The position numbers and the translations under genes are program-made. A stretch of DNA of 64,000 bases, taken from assembly GCA_964019135.1 (NCBI GenBank), contig OZ025265.1:23783143-23847142 (forward strand), in the 5' to 3' direction. Below the pieces are notes generated by a model. It was not told where the DNA came from. It was given only the letters and a program-made list of their open reading frames with translations, and did no database searches. Numbering within the stretch: the stretch's first letter is position 1; each line of letters opens with the position of its first letter. This document shows positions 21,305 to 31,715 of the stretch, piece after piece. This DNA comes from Arenicola marina (lineage: Eukaryota > Annelida > Polychaeta > Arenicolidae).

Positions 21305-22255
21305 CCCTTTAAACAAGAGTATAATAATATGCGTTTGTTCCATGTATTTGATATGATTTATGACAAATATGTCATATGCCATGTCTTCATGGCGAGTTTA
21401 CATTTTGATGAACTTACATCACTGAATACGCGTTCAGCGTTCATCCAAAAGGAGAAAGTGAAAGTGCGAGCGCTCTAACCCACTGAGGTATCGTGGCGGC
21501 CCCGTAAATGATCGGACTTAGGGTGAGAGAAAAAGAGAGAGAGAAAAAAGAGAATGGGTAGGGGTACGTGGGGCTAGACGCGAGAAGAGAAGACTGGCGG
21601 CATACCTTGCTCAGGAAGGGGCTTTTCATTGCACTGGCAATTGGGAATGAGGAAAATTATCCTTCGTGAACTGGGAATGAGATGTTAGCCGACCGTCGTG
21701 ATCAATGATTTTCATTAATCTTGAACTGAGAATTGTAATACTAAATAACTGTGAATTGTAATACTACATAACCGTGAATTGGGAAATCGCCAATTTATAT
21801 CATGTATCCGCCCTTTCCATTGCATGCGGGGAGTTGTCCATTTAATTCGTCGTCACCTGGCAATAAGGCATCTTTTTCATCGTGATTTGGGAAAACGACC
21901 CCCTCTTGCCCCCCCCCCCCCCCCCCCGCCAAACATAATGTATCCAACGGAATGCACGGAACAGTGAATGGACTACATTGCTATTCACGCTGGGCGCCGA
22001 AGAAAGAATTGTGGTACAGGTGTGGTAAAAAAAGTGGTGTGGGTGGGGGGGGGGGGAGGAGGGGAGGGGATGTGGGAGGTGGGGGGGGGGAGGGAGCGAG
22101 AGCGCAGGAGTATCACGGGGACAAACAGTAAGGGATACCCAAAGAGGGAATGTGGGGAAGGGTTCCCATTGGCCAGGATGCGACATGTCTCGTGACAAAC
22201 TGAAGGCAAAACACGAAGCAAGAAACCAAGGGACACGTCAATAGGGTTTGGATAA
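21305..22255. other. Repeat-rich spacer
   Basis: A second SINE-A head scrap lies at 21465-21503 on the minus strand. A D2 repeat copy occupies about 21606-21930. A G-rich patch lies at 22035-22090. No gene was found. Confidence 0.55.
21606..21930. repeat. Dispersed repeat D2, copy
   Basis: Blocks AGGGGCTTTTCATT, GAACTGGGAATGAG, GTCGTGATCAATGATTTTC, TATCATGTATCCGCCC and a closing C-run match the copies at 17726/19461 and 30310. Confidence 0.75.
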
Positions 22256-22625
22256 AAGATAAAAGCGAGGCGAATACCTTTTCCGATCTCCGCGATTGGC
22301 ATCCAGGAATTCTTGGAGATTCGCGATCAGCTGTTGGCAATTTTTGGGGATCGTTATCTGTGCAATTCCTGGTTCAACGCGAAGACATTTTGCCTATTTA
22401 CCGCGATCCTTTTTACAGCATTCTGCGAATTCCTCGATTTTGCCATATCACCATTAAGGCATTTTTTCGCGCCCAGCTTTAAATGTCCTAATCATGGAGA
22501 TTCGATGTTGCTCTCCCTAATTTGGGGGGATTCGCGATTCAGAGGGCACCCCCCCCCCCTCCCTTATGAAGACGCCATATGGCCAAGACCAAATCCCCGC
22601 CCCCCCCCCCACCCCCCCAGATACA
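22256..22625. repeat. Dispersed repeat family D4, copy 1
   Basis: Shares with 38279-38545 the ordered blocks AATACCTTTTCC, ATCTCCGCGATTGG, GAGATTCGCGAT, GGGATCGT and TTGCCTATTTACCGCGA, ending near GCGATTCAGAGGG. No coding or tRNA-like part is seen. Confidence 0.7.
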
Positions 22626-22869
22626 GTGGAGCAAGATAAACACGCAAAACCTACGACACACGGTGCTCTACAAAAGGAGACACCAGGGAGGTTTCCTGGA
22701 GATTCACAGGTTCACAGGTAGAAATATCCGTAAGTAGGAATAACGGACCCCCCATAATGACCATTACCCCCTGGCGTACTAAGGGAGAGGAGAGAGTACA
22801 GTCCGAGAGGTACACAAGACGGATAATTACCTAATAATACGCAATAATAATAATTAATTACCACTTTTG

Positions 22870-23096
22870 GTCATATCGCGTCAATAGGAGAAGTAAGGGA
22901 AGAGTAGAACCATGTCTCCGGGGGTAACCCCGTACTCGATCTTTGCGAAAAAGGACATGGGATCTTTATTCTGCGACCACACAGACATGGCCACAGCGGG
23001 GCGCAAACCACCGACCCACGTGCCGTTGGGATCTTAGGTGGCCAGAGCACTCAAGGCGGGCACTCTAACCCACTGAGCTACTGGGCCGGCCCCAGG
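22870..23096 (-). mobile_element. SINE-A copy
   Basis: Nearly full-length. On the minus strand the tRNA-like head has CAGTAGCTCAGTGGGTTAGA (A box); the body passes through CAGAATAAAGATCCC to GATATGACCAAAAGTGG. The order matches copies at 42910, 45084 and 53580. Confidence 0.75.
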
Positions 23097-23359
23097 ATAA
23101 TTAGGAAGGACGGAAGATGCCCCATCTACTCAAACCTCAATAGTGTACATATATTATAACAGCATCAATCCAGCTATCACAACATATAACTCTACTGTAA
23201 ATCTTTATGTTTGAATGGAACCGTATTAATTTATTTCTTCATTTATTTAAGACCCATCATTGGGAAGATGGTAATAAAATTTACTCCACGCGCAAAAAAA
23301 TTTCTTTGTGAACAAATTATTGTTATTACAATACAGTTGTGTGGAAATTAGATCTTCAC
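23097..23359. other. No gene recognised
   Basis: AT-rich spacer between a SINE-A copy and a LINE fragment. Confidence 0.5.
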
Positions 23360-23815
23360 AGGTTACTTGAAGTAACAAGTAGAGTCCATGAGAGCTTTGT
23401 TAAAACAATTCCAATCTAATTTGTCAAACCCTTTTTCAAATTTCCCGGATAAGTATGCCCCAATATTATGTGCATCTGCTATATCAAAAATATTTAATAG
23501 TTTAACAATATTTCCCCCGATGTATCTATCGTTCATGAAACTTGTTTGATCTTGATCAATTAATGTCGGCAAGATCGTCTTTATTCTATTCGCAATACAT
23601 TCGGTCAATAACTTATATTTTTACATTTAAAAGTGATATTGGTCGCCAGTTCTTCAGTAATACGTTATCTTTTCCGGTCTTTTCATGATCACATGCCTTG
23701 GTGAAAAACTCTTTGATGTAATTCCTGAAAAAGCTTAGGATGGGAAGCCCATCTGGTCCAGGGGATTTATTACGGTTACTTGTTGACAAGGCTGTCAATC
23801 AATCTGCGCTGCGTC
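23360..23815 (-). mobile_element. LINE reverse-transcriptase fragment
   Basis: On the minus strand one frame (23798-23613) encodes NKSPGPDGLP...FFRNYI and KNWRPISLLNVK. A second, adjoining frame (23608-23363) encodes ECIANRIKTILPTLIDQDQ, SFMNDRYIGGNI and GKFEKGFDKLDW. These are the fingers and N-terminal palm blocks of L1/Tx1-type reverse transcriptases. A frame shift and a small loss separate the two pieces near 23610, and the palm aspartate context (usually DFEKAFD) is altered to GKFEKGFD. Both flanks lack the rest of the ORF. It is a dead fragment, possibly of the same family as the LINE at 17890. Confidence 0.85.
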
Positions 23816-24960
23816 TAATAAGACAGGATGGCGGCTATGTCCTTCTAAAATCTTAGTTTTACCTGTTATTATCGTTCCATCTACTCTTATGGTATATAAT
23901 GCCCCCGGTGTGGTTTTAATTAAGCCACCTACCATCACGGGGGGGGGGGCACTGTTATACAGATCTGGTTGGGGGGGTTCCGCGGGTGCCCCTTCATGCC
24001 TGACGCAGCGGAAATTTGTGAGAAAAAAAATATAATAACAATAACTTGCGACGGGCCGGGAAGTGGGGGGCGGGAGGGGGGGGCTCTGAAAATGTGCTTT
24101 CATAGAGCGGGTTGCCGCGAAAAAATAACCCCTTCCGAGCGGATTTTGAGGGTAAAAACGCCCCGACCGAGCGGATTTTGGCGGCAAAAAAAGTTTTTTT
24201 TACCGAGGAACCTCCCCCCCGCCCCTCCCCCCCCCCCCCTGCCGCAACCCAGCAATGTATCAAGTACTCCTCGGGTCTACCATATATTTATGCACCAAGG
24301 CGGTTTTAGATCCCAACCCAGCCGTTCTCCGGTTGCCCGTATGTGCCTGACGACCAACGCCCGACGAAGCAAACAGCGCGACAAACACGCCCGTGATATG
24401 AGGAGACAAGTATGTGGCGGGGCGGGTGTTAGGGGGCGTTACCACGCCCACCATTGTTATGCACGTCTCCCAGTGGCGCCACCTGGCGGCAGTGGAGACA
24501 ATTTTCGCGGAGGGAGAAGCAAAGGACACACCTCTCACGGCGTCAAGCCTTGTGCACACGCCGTGGAGGGGCTTATCGGTGTGGCAGATGGCATCGAACG
24601 ACGAGAGGGAGTATAACTCTACCATATTCGACTAATTATGCATTGCTCGAGGGTTTGGTCAGGTGAGATTAATGAATAAACGCAGGCCTTAAGTGAAGAA
24701 CATTGTATCCCACGACTTTTCACGCAAGAGCTTGACGAAAGTCCTCACATTGTTGGTGGACAATATCATGTGTAAGGATATGTCATCGATGACATCGATG
24801 ACAATCAAGATATCCACGGGAAACTGAGGACAAAAGTGTTGATTTGAGTTTCTACTACATTGGCGGAAGGGCACAGCTGCCAATATAAAGGATACTTATA
24901 CCCTTGTATACAATATTCTTTAGCATTTTATAATTAGACGACTTTAACAGATCAAGGCTG
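23816..24960. other. No gene recognised
   Basis: G- and C-run patches at 23940-24000 and 24220-24240 keep Pro- and Gly-rich frames open. The overlapping frames at 24260-24666 have no recognisable domain or clear splice sites. Confidence 0.4.
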
Positions 24961-24961
24961 A

Positions 24962-26095
24962 GTATGTCAAACACACTGGCCTGAAGATTGACGTTGCGCA
25001 CCCAACAGCCGGATGATTGACTTGGAGGACACATCAGCCTGATGATTGTCTTTGTGAACCCATCAGCCGGACGATTGCCACTGCCGATACATTAGCCTGA
25101 TGACTGACTTCGTAACCACATCAGCCGGATGATTGCCACTGCGGAGGCATTATCCGGAACACACACTCCAGGGAGATTGACAATTATAAATACATCATCT
25201 GAAGGATTGACTATGTGACACATCAACGGAGGGATTGACTATGTGACACATCATCTGGAGGATTGACTATGTGACACATCAACGGAGGGATTGACTATGT
25301 GACACATCATCTGGAGGATTGACTATGTGACACATCATCTGGAGGATTGACTGTGTGACACATCATCTGGAGGATTGACTATGTGACACATCATCTGGAG
25401 GATTGACTATGTGACACATCATCTGGAGGATTGACTATGTGACACATCATCTGGAGGATTGACTATGTGACACATCATCTGGAGGATTGACTATGTGACA
25501 CATCATCTGGAGGATTGACTATGTGACACATCATCTGGAGGATTGACTATGTGACACATCATCTGGCGGATTGACTATGTGACACATCATCTGGAGGATT
25601 GACTATGTGACACATCATCTGGAGGATTGACTATGTGACACATCATCTGGAGGATTGACTATGTGACACATCAACTGGAGGATTGACTATGTGACACATC
25701 ATCTGGAGGATTGACTATGTGACACATCATCTGGAGGATTGACTATGTGACACATCATCTGGAGGATTGACTATGTGACACATCATCTGGAGGATTGACT
25801 ATGTGACACATCATCTGGAGGATTGACTATGTGACACATCATCTGGAGGATTGACTATGTGACACATCAACTGGAGGATTGACTATGTGACACATCATCT
25901 GGAGGATTGACTATGTGACACATCATCTGGAGGATTGACTATGTGACACATCATCTGGAGGATTGACTATGTGACACATCATCTGGAGGATTGACTATGA
26001 GACACATCATCTGGAGGATTGACTATGTGACACATCATCTGGAGGATTGACTATGTGACACATCAACGGAGGGATTGACCTTGTAGGCACATCAG
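24962..26095. repeat. 28-bp minisatellite with decayed left flank
   Basis: The core (about 25225-26075) has about 30 near-identical copies of GGAGGATTGACTATGTGACA plus CATCATCT, a 28-base unit. To the left (24962-25220) lie older, diverged relatives built on CATCAGCCGGATGATTG with longer spacing. The array ends about 60 bp before the first plausible ATG of the GPCR region. The gradient shows recent homogenisation on the right of an older array. Confidence 0.9.
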
Positions 26096-26352
26096 CTAAA
26101 AAATTATTTCTGGGTCACTGGGAGGATTTTAACGAAATTAAAGACAACTGCGTGAATATGTTTACCATGGAAGTTTTGATGAGAGGTACGTCCAAGTGTT
26201 ATTTGACCGTTTTCCTTGTGTTATGTCATTATAATTTCTCAAGTATGACCTTGGAAACTTGACCAGAACTGGATTACGGCACGACAGAAGGTAGCGTGAT
26301 TGATTCGAGTCCTTTCGTGACGTCAGAACAACCGGTAAGCGAGTCAGTCTTC

Positions 26353-28428
26353 ATGCAGCCACTCCCCCCTGACAATGGGTCAGCGGTCGTCCAGCCAGTC
26401 ACCCCGGACAATGGGTCAGCGGTCGTCCAGCCAGTCACCCCGGACAATGGGTCAGCGGTCGTCCAGCCAGTCACCCCGGACAATGGGTCAGCGGTCGTCC
26501 AGCCAGTCACCCCGGACAATGGGTCAGCGGTCGTCCAGCCAGTCACCCCGGACAATGGGTCAGCGGTCGTCCAGCCAGTCACCCCGGACAATGGGTCAGC
26601 GGTCGTCCAGCCAGTCACCCCAGACAATGGGTCAGCGGTCGTCCAGCCAGTCACCCCGGACAACATATCAGCGGTCGTCCAGCCAGTCACCCCGGACAAT
26701 GGGTCAGCGGTCGTCCAGCCAGTCACCCCTGACAATGCGTCAGCGGTCGTCCAGCCAGTCACCCCGGACAATGGGTCAGCGGTCGTCCAGCCAGTCACCC
26801 CGGACAATGGGTCAGCGGTCGTCCAGCCAGTCACCCCGGACAATGGGTCAGCGGTCGTCCAGCCAGTCACCCCGGACAATGGGTCAGCGGTCGTCCAGCC
26901 AGTCACCCCAGACAATGGGTCAGCGGTCGTCCAGCCAGTCACCCCGGACAACATATCAGCGGTCGTCCAGCCAGTCACCCCGGACAATGGGTCAGCGGTC
27001 GTCCAGCCAGTCACCCCTGACAATGCGTCAGCGGTCGTCCAGCCAGTCACCCCGGACAATGGGTCAGCGGTCGTCCAGCCAGTCACCCCGGACAATGGGT
27101 CAGCGGTCGTCCAGCCAGTCACCCCGGACAATGGGTCAGCGGTCGTCCAGCCAGTCACCCCGGACAATGGGTCAGCGGTCGTCCAGCCAGTCACCCCGGA
27201 CAATGGGTCAGCGGTCGTCCAGCCAGTCACCCCGGACAATGGGTGAGCGGTCGTCCAGCCAGTCACCCCAGACATTGGGTCAGCGGTCGTCCAGCCAGTC
27301 ACCCCGGACAACATATCAGCGGTCGTCCAGCCAGTCACCCCGGACAATGGGTCAGCGGTCGTCCAGCCAGTCACCCCTGATAATGGTTCAGCGGTAGTCC
27401 GGCCGGTCACCCCAGACAACGGATCAGCGGTCGTGCAGCCTGTCACCCAAGACAACGTGTCAGCGGACGTCTTCCCAGTCACCCCTCCGGACGTCACCAC
27501 GGAGATCCCCTCCATGACCTCTCCGGCTGCCGATGAGTATATTCTGGCCCTGGACCTGCTGTACCCACCCCTGGCGGTGACAGCCGTGGTGGGTAACACC
27601 CTGACCCTGGTCAGTATCTGGCGCAACAAGAAGCTTCACACCGGCATGTTCGTCTACATCGGCAGCCTGGCCGTGGTGGACCTGCTCACGGGGCTGTCCT
27701 ACCCGGCAATGGGGTTCTTCACCCTGACGGGCCAGCTGTGCGAGATACCGCAGCGGACCTGCATGGCCCTGGTCTCCGCCTACCTCTTCCCGATCTGGGC
27801 CTCCGTCGGCCACGGGGCTACCATCGCCAGCGAGAGATTCACTGCCGTGGTGTTCCCGTACCGGCTCCACGTGTTTACCTCACGCCGCTCCGTCGCCATC
27901 ACCCTCCTGTTTGACTGGGGCGCGGCCCTGGTCGTGGGCACCATGCCGCTCTATTGGTACAAAGACCTCGAGGCGGACCGCTGCTGTGACTTTAACTCCG
28001 GCCTGACCATCGGCTACATGTGGGGAGCCCTCTTCATTCCCTACGTCATCGTCGTGGTTGGCATGACGATCCTGTACGGCCTGGTCTTCCGGGAAGTCCG
28101 CCGATCCGAGGCGAGAAACGTAACCATGGCGACGTACCAGACGGACACGCATGCGCAATCGCTGCTGAACCAGAAAGCGGCCATGATGATGTGTGAGGTC
28201 TTCGTCGCTCTAGTGATCAGCTTTCTCCCTTTCGAGGTGATGATTGTGCGCCTCGCTTTGGGTTATGACGTCAGCAAATGGCTGCGCCAACTGGCTTCGT
28301 TGGCAGTCTTCGCGAACTCGTCCGTCAACTTCATAGTATACGGTTGTCACTACCAGGAAGTCCGGCGGACCTTCAAGAATTTCTTACTGTGTAGGAGACA
28401 CCAGAAAGTTAATAAGAGTGTTACCTAA
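26353..28428 (+). CDS. Rhodopsin-like GPCR with N-glycosylated repeat ectodomain
   Basis: One frame runs from the ATG at 26353 to the TAA at 28426-28428, except for one in-frame TGA at 27244-27246. The first ~365 codons are about 30 copies of PVTPDNGSAVVQ; nearly all keep an N-X-S sequon (NGS, NIS, NAS, NVS). From 27541 comes a class A receptor: TM1 with GN (27592), TM2 with LAVVD (D at 27679), a conserved extracellular Cys before TM3, SERF in place of DRY (27829-27840), a TM4 Trp, a Cys-Cys pair in loop 2, FLPFE in TM6, NFIVY in place of NPxxY (28327-28341), then helix 8 with a Cys-Arg-Arg. Ligand and subfamily are unknown. If the TGA is real, the ATG at 27514 would still give a compact 304-residue receptor with a nine-residue N-terminus. 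A small upstream exon (ATG 26158, donor GTACGT at about 26186) could join in phase at 26289, but its acceptor is weak. Confidence 0.85.
26365..27475 (+). repeat. 36-bp coding minisatellite in the GPCR N-terminus
   Basis: About 30 tandem 36-base units, typically CCAGTCACCCCGGACAATGG plus GTCAGCGGTCGTC. Variant units (ATATCA and GCGTCA for GGGTCA; CCA or CCT for CCG) recur in the same order at offsets of 288 and 360 bases, so blocks of eight to ten units were duplicated. In the GPCR frame the CCG/CCA/CCT changes are silent and every GGG replacement still leaves N-X-S. The other two plus frames and one minus frame stay open only because 36 is divisible by three. Confidence 0.93.
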
Positions 28429-28450
28429 AGTCCAGCGACGTAGTAAGCTT

Positions 28451-28699
28451 GGGGCCGTATTCATAATCGCCACTTAGGCTACACCACTAGACTTAGCGGC
28501 AGGTGGACAATTTGTGGAGCGATTATCGGGTTTAAAATACATAATTAGTCACCCAAGAAGTGGATTTTCTATATTAAGGAAGTGCTAAAACTATATTGAA
28601 GATTTCTTAATCATGAACACCACCACAACGAGCTGGTGAGGCTGAGGCGAAAATGACCTTTTCGTGCGTAAGTTACGAGGGGATTATGAATACGGCCCC
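28451..28699. mobile_element. MITE family M1, copy 3
   Basis: It has perfect 18-bp terminal inverted repeats: GGGGCCGTATTCATAATC at the left and its inverse at the right. At 249 bp it is the best-preserved copy of the family also found at 13287 and 19780. It lies 22 bp after the GPCR stop codon, so it is probably part of that gene's 3' UTR. Confidence 0.88.
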
Positions 28700-28818
28700 A
28701 GAAGACTTAAGTTTAAGTTTGTTTCTACGTCCATTTCAGTAACAGCAAACTATTAACAATCTACCAATCTGAGCCCAGCAATATTTACGGGTTCTAAATG
28801 TACGATTTATCATATTAA

Positions 28819-28824
28819 AATAAA
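28819..28824 (+). terminator. Candidate poly(A) signal of the GPCR
   Basis: AATAAA in an AT-rich context about 390 bp downstream of the GPCR stop codon and after the inserted MITE. The position is plausible but not proven. Confidence 0.35.
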
Positions 28825-29248
28825 GTTCAATATCCATGTAGTAATACAAATCTGATCCAAGCAATCTTATAGTCGTAAAGTGATACCATATTATAATTTG
28901 AACTTCTTCGTGTCATTAGGGCACCATGGTTTCGAAATCTCGAGAGAGCAAAGAAATATATTTATCACTCTAAATAAGCCATTGTCATGCTACTTTGAAC
29001 TCATGCAATATAAATGCATGACGAAAGACGAAAGTCGTACTAAATTAGGAGGGAACCCCTCCTGGCCTCTCATTCTGAAGGCATCACCGATAACTATACA
29101 TAACTCACATCGTCTTCTCATCATCGTTATTTCAACTGTATTAACTGATGTGTGTAATAAATTTTTGATCATTTACTGTTTCGGAGTGATATGTGTCTCA
29201 ATGTTGGTTTCAGCAGGACTCTTCCACTCCCGTATGTCATATCGAGAC
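28825..29248. other. No gene recognised
   Basis: An open frame of about 124 codons on the plus strand is hydrophobic in places but has no conserved motif. I do not call it. Confidence 0.45.
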
Positions 29249-29249
29249 A

Positions 29250-29420
29250 ATTAATCGGAATTGATAAGGAAGAGAAAAGCCATGTCTTCGAGCCATAATT
29301 ACCCCCCAACTGTTTGCGACGAAAGACTTTATCCTGTACAAAACTCCACTTTGGCACGGGTGAGGCTCGAACCTCGCACCGGCCGTTTATCCCGGCTTAG
29401 CAGAGCACACATGAGCGTAT
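29250..29420 (-). mobile_element. tRNA-derived SINE remnant
   Basis: It carries GAAGAGAAAAGCCATGTCTT, GCGACGAAAGACTTTATCCTG and a B-box-like minus-strand GCGAGGTTCGAGCC. This is similar in layout to SINE-A but has a different head (GCTAAGCCGGGATAAACGGC). A related head lies near 40720-40845. Confidence 0.55.
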
Positions 29421-29514
29421 AAATTACATCTAAGTAGAAAGTGCATTTGAGACTCGACTTCGTCGACATATAGTTTTTAAATTGTCAGCAATGAGTCTTT
29501 CTTTTCAAAAATGG

Positions 29515-29705
29515 TATGGGGGCAAATTTCAAAAGATTCTTGAAAAACGGTCAAATGAGCTGTAATTTCTTGCAACATTATAATTTCAAAGAATAAGATA
29601 TAAATATAACGAGCTCTGTGTATTTAATACACCAAAAAACACCTTGTACAAAAAAGCTATAATTGTGACTGAACTCTTTCTTTTCATCCCCTGATACCGT
29701 GTGCA
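29515..29705. repeat. Dispersed repeat family D5, copy 2
   Basis: It matches 16058-16255 block by block in the same orientation. Confidence 0.7.
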
Positions 29706-30295
29706 GTTTTCCTATCAATTTGCGCAGCGCCGCCCTAGCGAGTCAGTGTGAATAGGAAGTAGGGGACGACAGAGACATAATGGAGCCCTAGAGTCGAAGG
29801 CAGAGAGTGGGTTCCGCTGTCAGATCTTGGAGACCCCAAAGATCATCACATGTTATCAAGCGACCGGTTGTGTTCGCCCTATTGCCTGTCACGGAGTCAT
29901 GGCAACGGCCGATTAAAAAAGAAGGACGATTGTACTGTTTTCGCCCAACTCGACAACGGAATGTCTATATTTTTGAAATCCTGCATCGAAAATACAATAT
30001 TCAGTCTAAAAAAAACATCTAAAACCATTCGTGACCCCAGGACAGGACCGTTGGGGTCAACCTTGAGGTGGGCGGTGACGTGGGGCAGAGGTGATGTGAG
30101 GAACGAGCGCCCTCTGCCGGCAGAGTGGTCCCTTCCACCATCCACTGTACGCTGCTGGTGGACAGATCGCTCAAAGTGTGGAACAAACCTCAAGAACCAC
30201 TTTCTCGAAAATGTCATTTAAGTGGGTGTATATGGAGTGGTGGACGAAACCGAAATAAACTCTTGGCCTTTCCCCTTTCAGATGGTAACTTCTAG
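29706..30295. other. No gene; one short dispersed motif
   Basis: The stretch GACGTGGGGCAGAGG...GCGCCCTCTGCCGGCAGAG at about 30068-30127 resembles GACGTGGGGCAGAGGG...ACGCCCTCTGCCGGGAGAT at 60591-60643. This suggests another dispersed element. Nothing else is nameable. Confidence 0.45.
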
Positions 30296-30309
30296 CATGG
30301 AGGGGAGGG

Positions 30310-30672
30310 GGGGGGGCAAGGGGTATTTTCGTTCCTCGGGAATGGGCTTTTCATTTTACCAAGAATTAGGAATGAGGCAAATAATTCTGCATGAACTGGG
30401 AATAGGGGATTAGCCGACCGTCGTGATCAAGGATTTTCGTTAATCGTGAATTGGGAACTATAATAATAAATAACCGTGAACCGGGAAATCGTCAATTTAG
30501 TATCATGTATCCGCCCTTCCTTTGCATGCAAGGAATTCTCGTTTTAATTCGTCGTGACCTGGGAATAAAGACATTTATTCTTCGTGGCCTTGGGAATAAA
30601 GACATTTATTCTTCTTGACCGGGGAATGAAGAAATTTATTCTTCGTGACCTGGGAACACGACCCCCCCCCCC
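30310..30672. repeat. Dispersed repeat D2, most complete copy
   Basis: It runs from a G-run to a C-run through GGGAATGGGCTTTTCATTTT, GCCGACCGTCGTGATCAAGG, ATCATGTATCCGCCC and several tandem TGACCTGGGAATAAAGA phrases near the right end. The copies at 17726/19461 and 21606 share this order. Confidence 0.75.
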
Positions 30673-30867
30673 CCCCCCTTGCCGCTCCTAAACATGAATT
30701 GTTGAGTAATCGTCCAAAGTGATCTTGAGGTGCATCTTACATGTACTTATATATAGGAACTTCTTATTTCGATAGCATCACTGAATGCTGGTTCCATGGG
30801 AGAATAGTATCCAGTGCTGGCAATGAAACCATGATCTGATGACCGCAAGTACAAGGTTATCGCAGAG

Positions 30868-30955
30868 TTGTCTACCTACATGCGCCATCTTAGACTTCTT
30901 ACATTTTAGAATCAAGACTAAAAGTATCTCAAAATTATGATGGCGCATGTAAGTA
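30868..30955. mobile_element. Very short foldback MITE
   Basis: CTACCTACATGCGCCATC at the left is matched inversely by GATGGCGCATGTAAGTAG at the right, enclosing about 50 bp. A truncated relative (TTACATGCGCCATCTTAGA) lies at 40884-40950. Confidence 0.75.
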
Positions 30956-31528
30956 GGCTGCTTTTATCGAACAGATTTTAGCCTTAATTAAACGTGAACA
31001 TGATACTGACTGGATGTTGCACGCACCAACCCCCGTTTCATCAACCTACCCGAGCATCCTGCACACGCAAAAATATGTTTTACCTCCGGGCTTTCATCCC
31101 TTATTCCCTCCCTGCAGCAAACGTTTTCCTCTATTTACGCACAGTCTATACACTCGCACAGCTTATTTAACAATGCAACAGCACCCCCCCACCCCCCCGG
31201 CCCGCCCGGCCCCCTCACCACCCACACACACCCCAGCTCCCTCGCCCGGCATTTATACTTGAAGCAGTCCAGCCTGCCTGCATGCCGCCTGCAGCAATGC
31301 AGCAATGCAGCCATGCAGCCATGCGCGAGCGATAGAGAGTCGCGCGAAATGAGGCTGAGTTTAGTTCCCTCACACGCCGCGAGAGGACTCTTTGTCGCTG
31401 CCTCCTTTTTGTGTCCGTGGCTCCGGGAAGCAACAAGCGTAGCGTCACGCGTAGCGTCCAACGCCATTGTCCGTCTGTCCGATGCCGCGGTGACTTATGG
31501 GATGCTGTCACAATAGCACGGGAGGGGT
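30956..31528. other. No gene recognised
   Basis: Open frames of 60-110 codons overlap on both strands around 31135-31516. They show no domain and no clear splice sites. A C-rich run lies at 31180-31240. Confidence 0.4.
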
Positions 31529-31529
31529 G

Positions 31530-31715
31530 GGTGGTGGGGGAGGCAGCAATGGGCGCCTTGTGTATTTATATATATATATGTACATTTACCGCTTGGGGGG
31601 TGGGAGTAGGTAGCAATAGATGCGTTAAAACAAATATATATATATGTATAGCGTGTGGGGTGGGGGGGAGGCAACAATGGATGTGCTGTATATATATATA
31701 TATCTCTCTGTCAAT
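31530..31715. repeat. Compound tandem repeat with (TA)n cores
   Basis: About two and a half units of roughly 75-80 bp. Each has a GGGGTGGGGGGAGGCAGCAA-type G-rich block followed by a TATATATATATG block. Confidence 0.65.

Noticed and set aside
24260-24666. Overlapping frames of 65-215 codons around 24414
   Set aside because: Balanced composition made me look twice, but no family, splice structure or codon signal supports a gene.
26274-27629. Minus-strand 451-codon frame and second plus-strand frame over the 36-bp repeat
   Set aside because: They do not join a recognisable domain, and unit variants are replacements in those frames but silent or sequon-preserving in the GPCR frame.
27460-28158. 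Antisense frames inside the GPCR
   Set aside because: They are shadows of the GC-rich receptor coding sequence with no domain of their own.
31135-31516. Overlapping 60-110-codon frames on both strands
   Set aside because: No conserved motif, no clear splice sites, and low-complexity ends.
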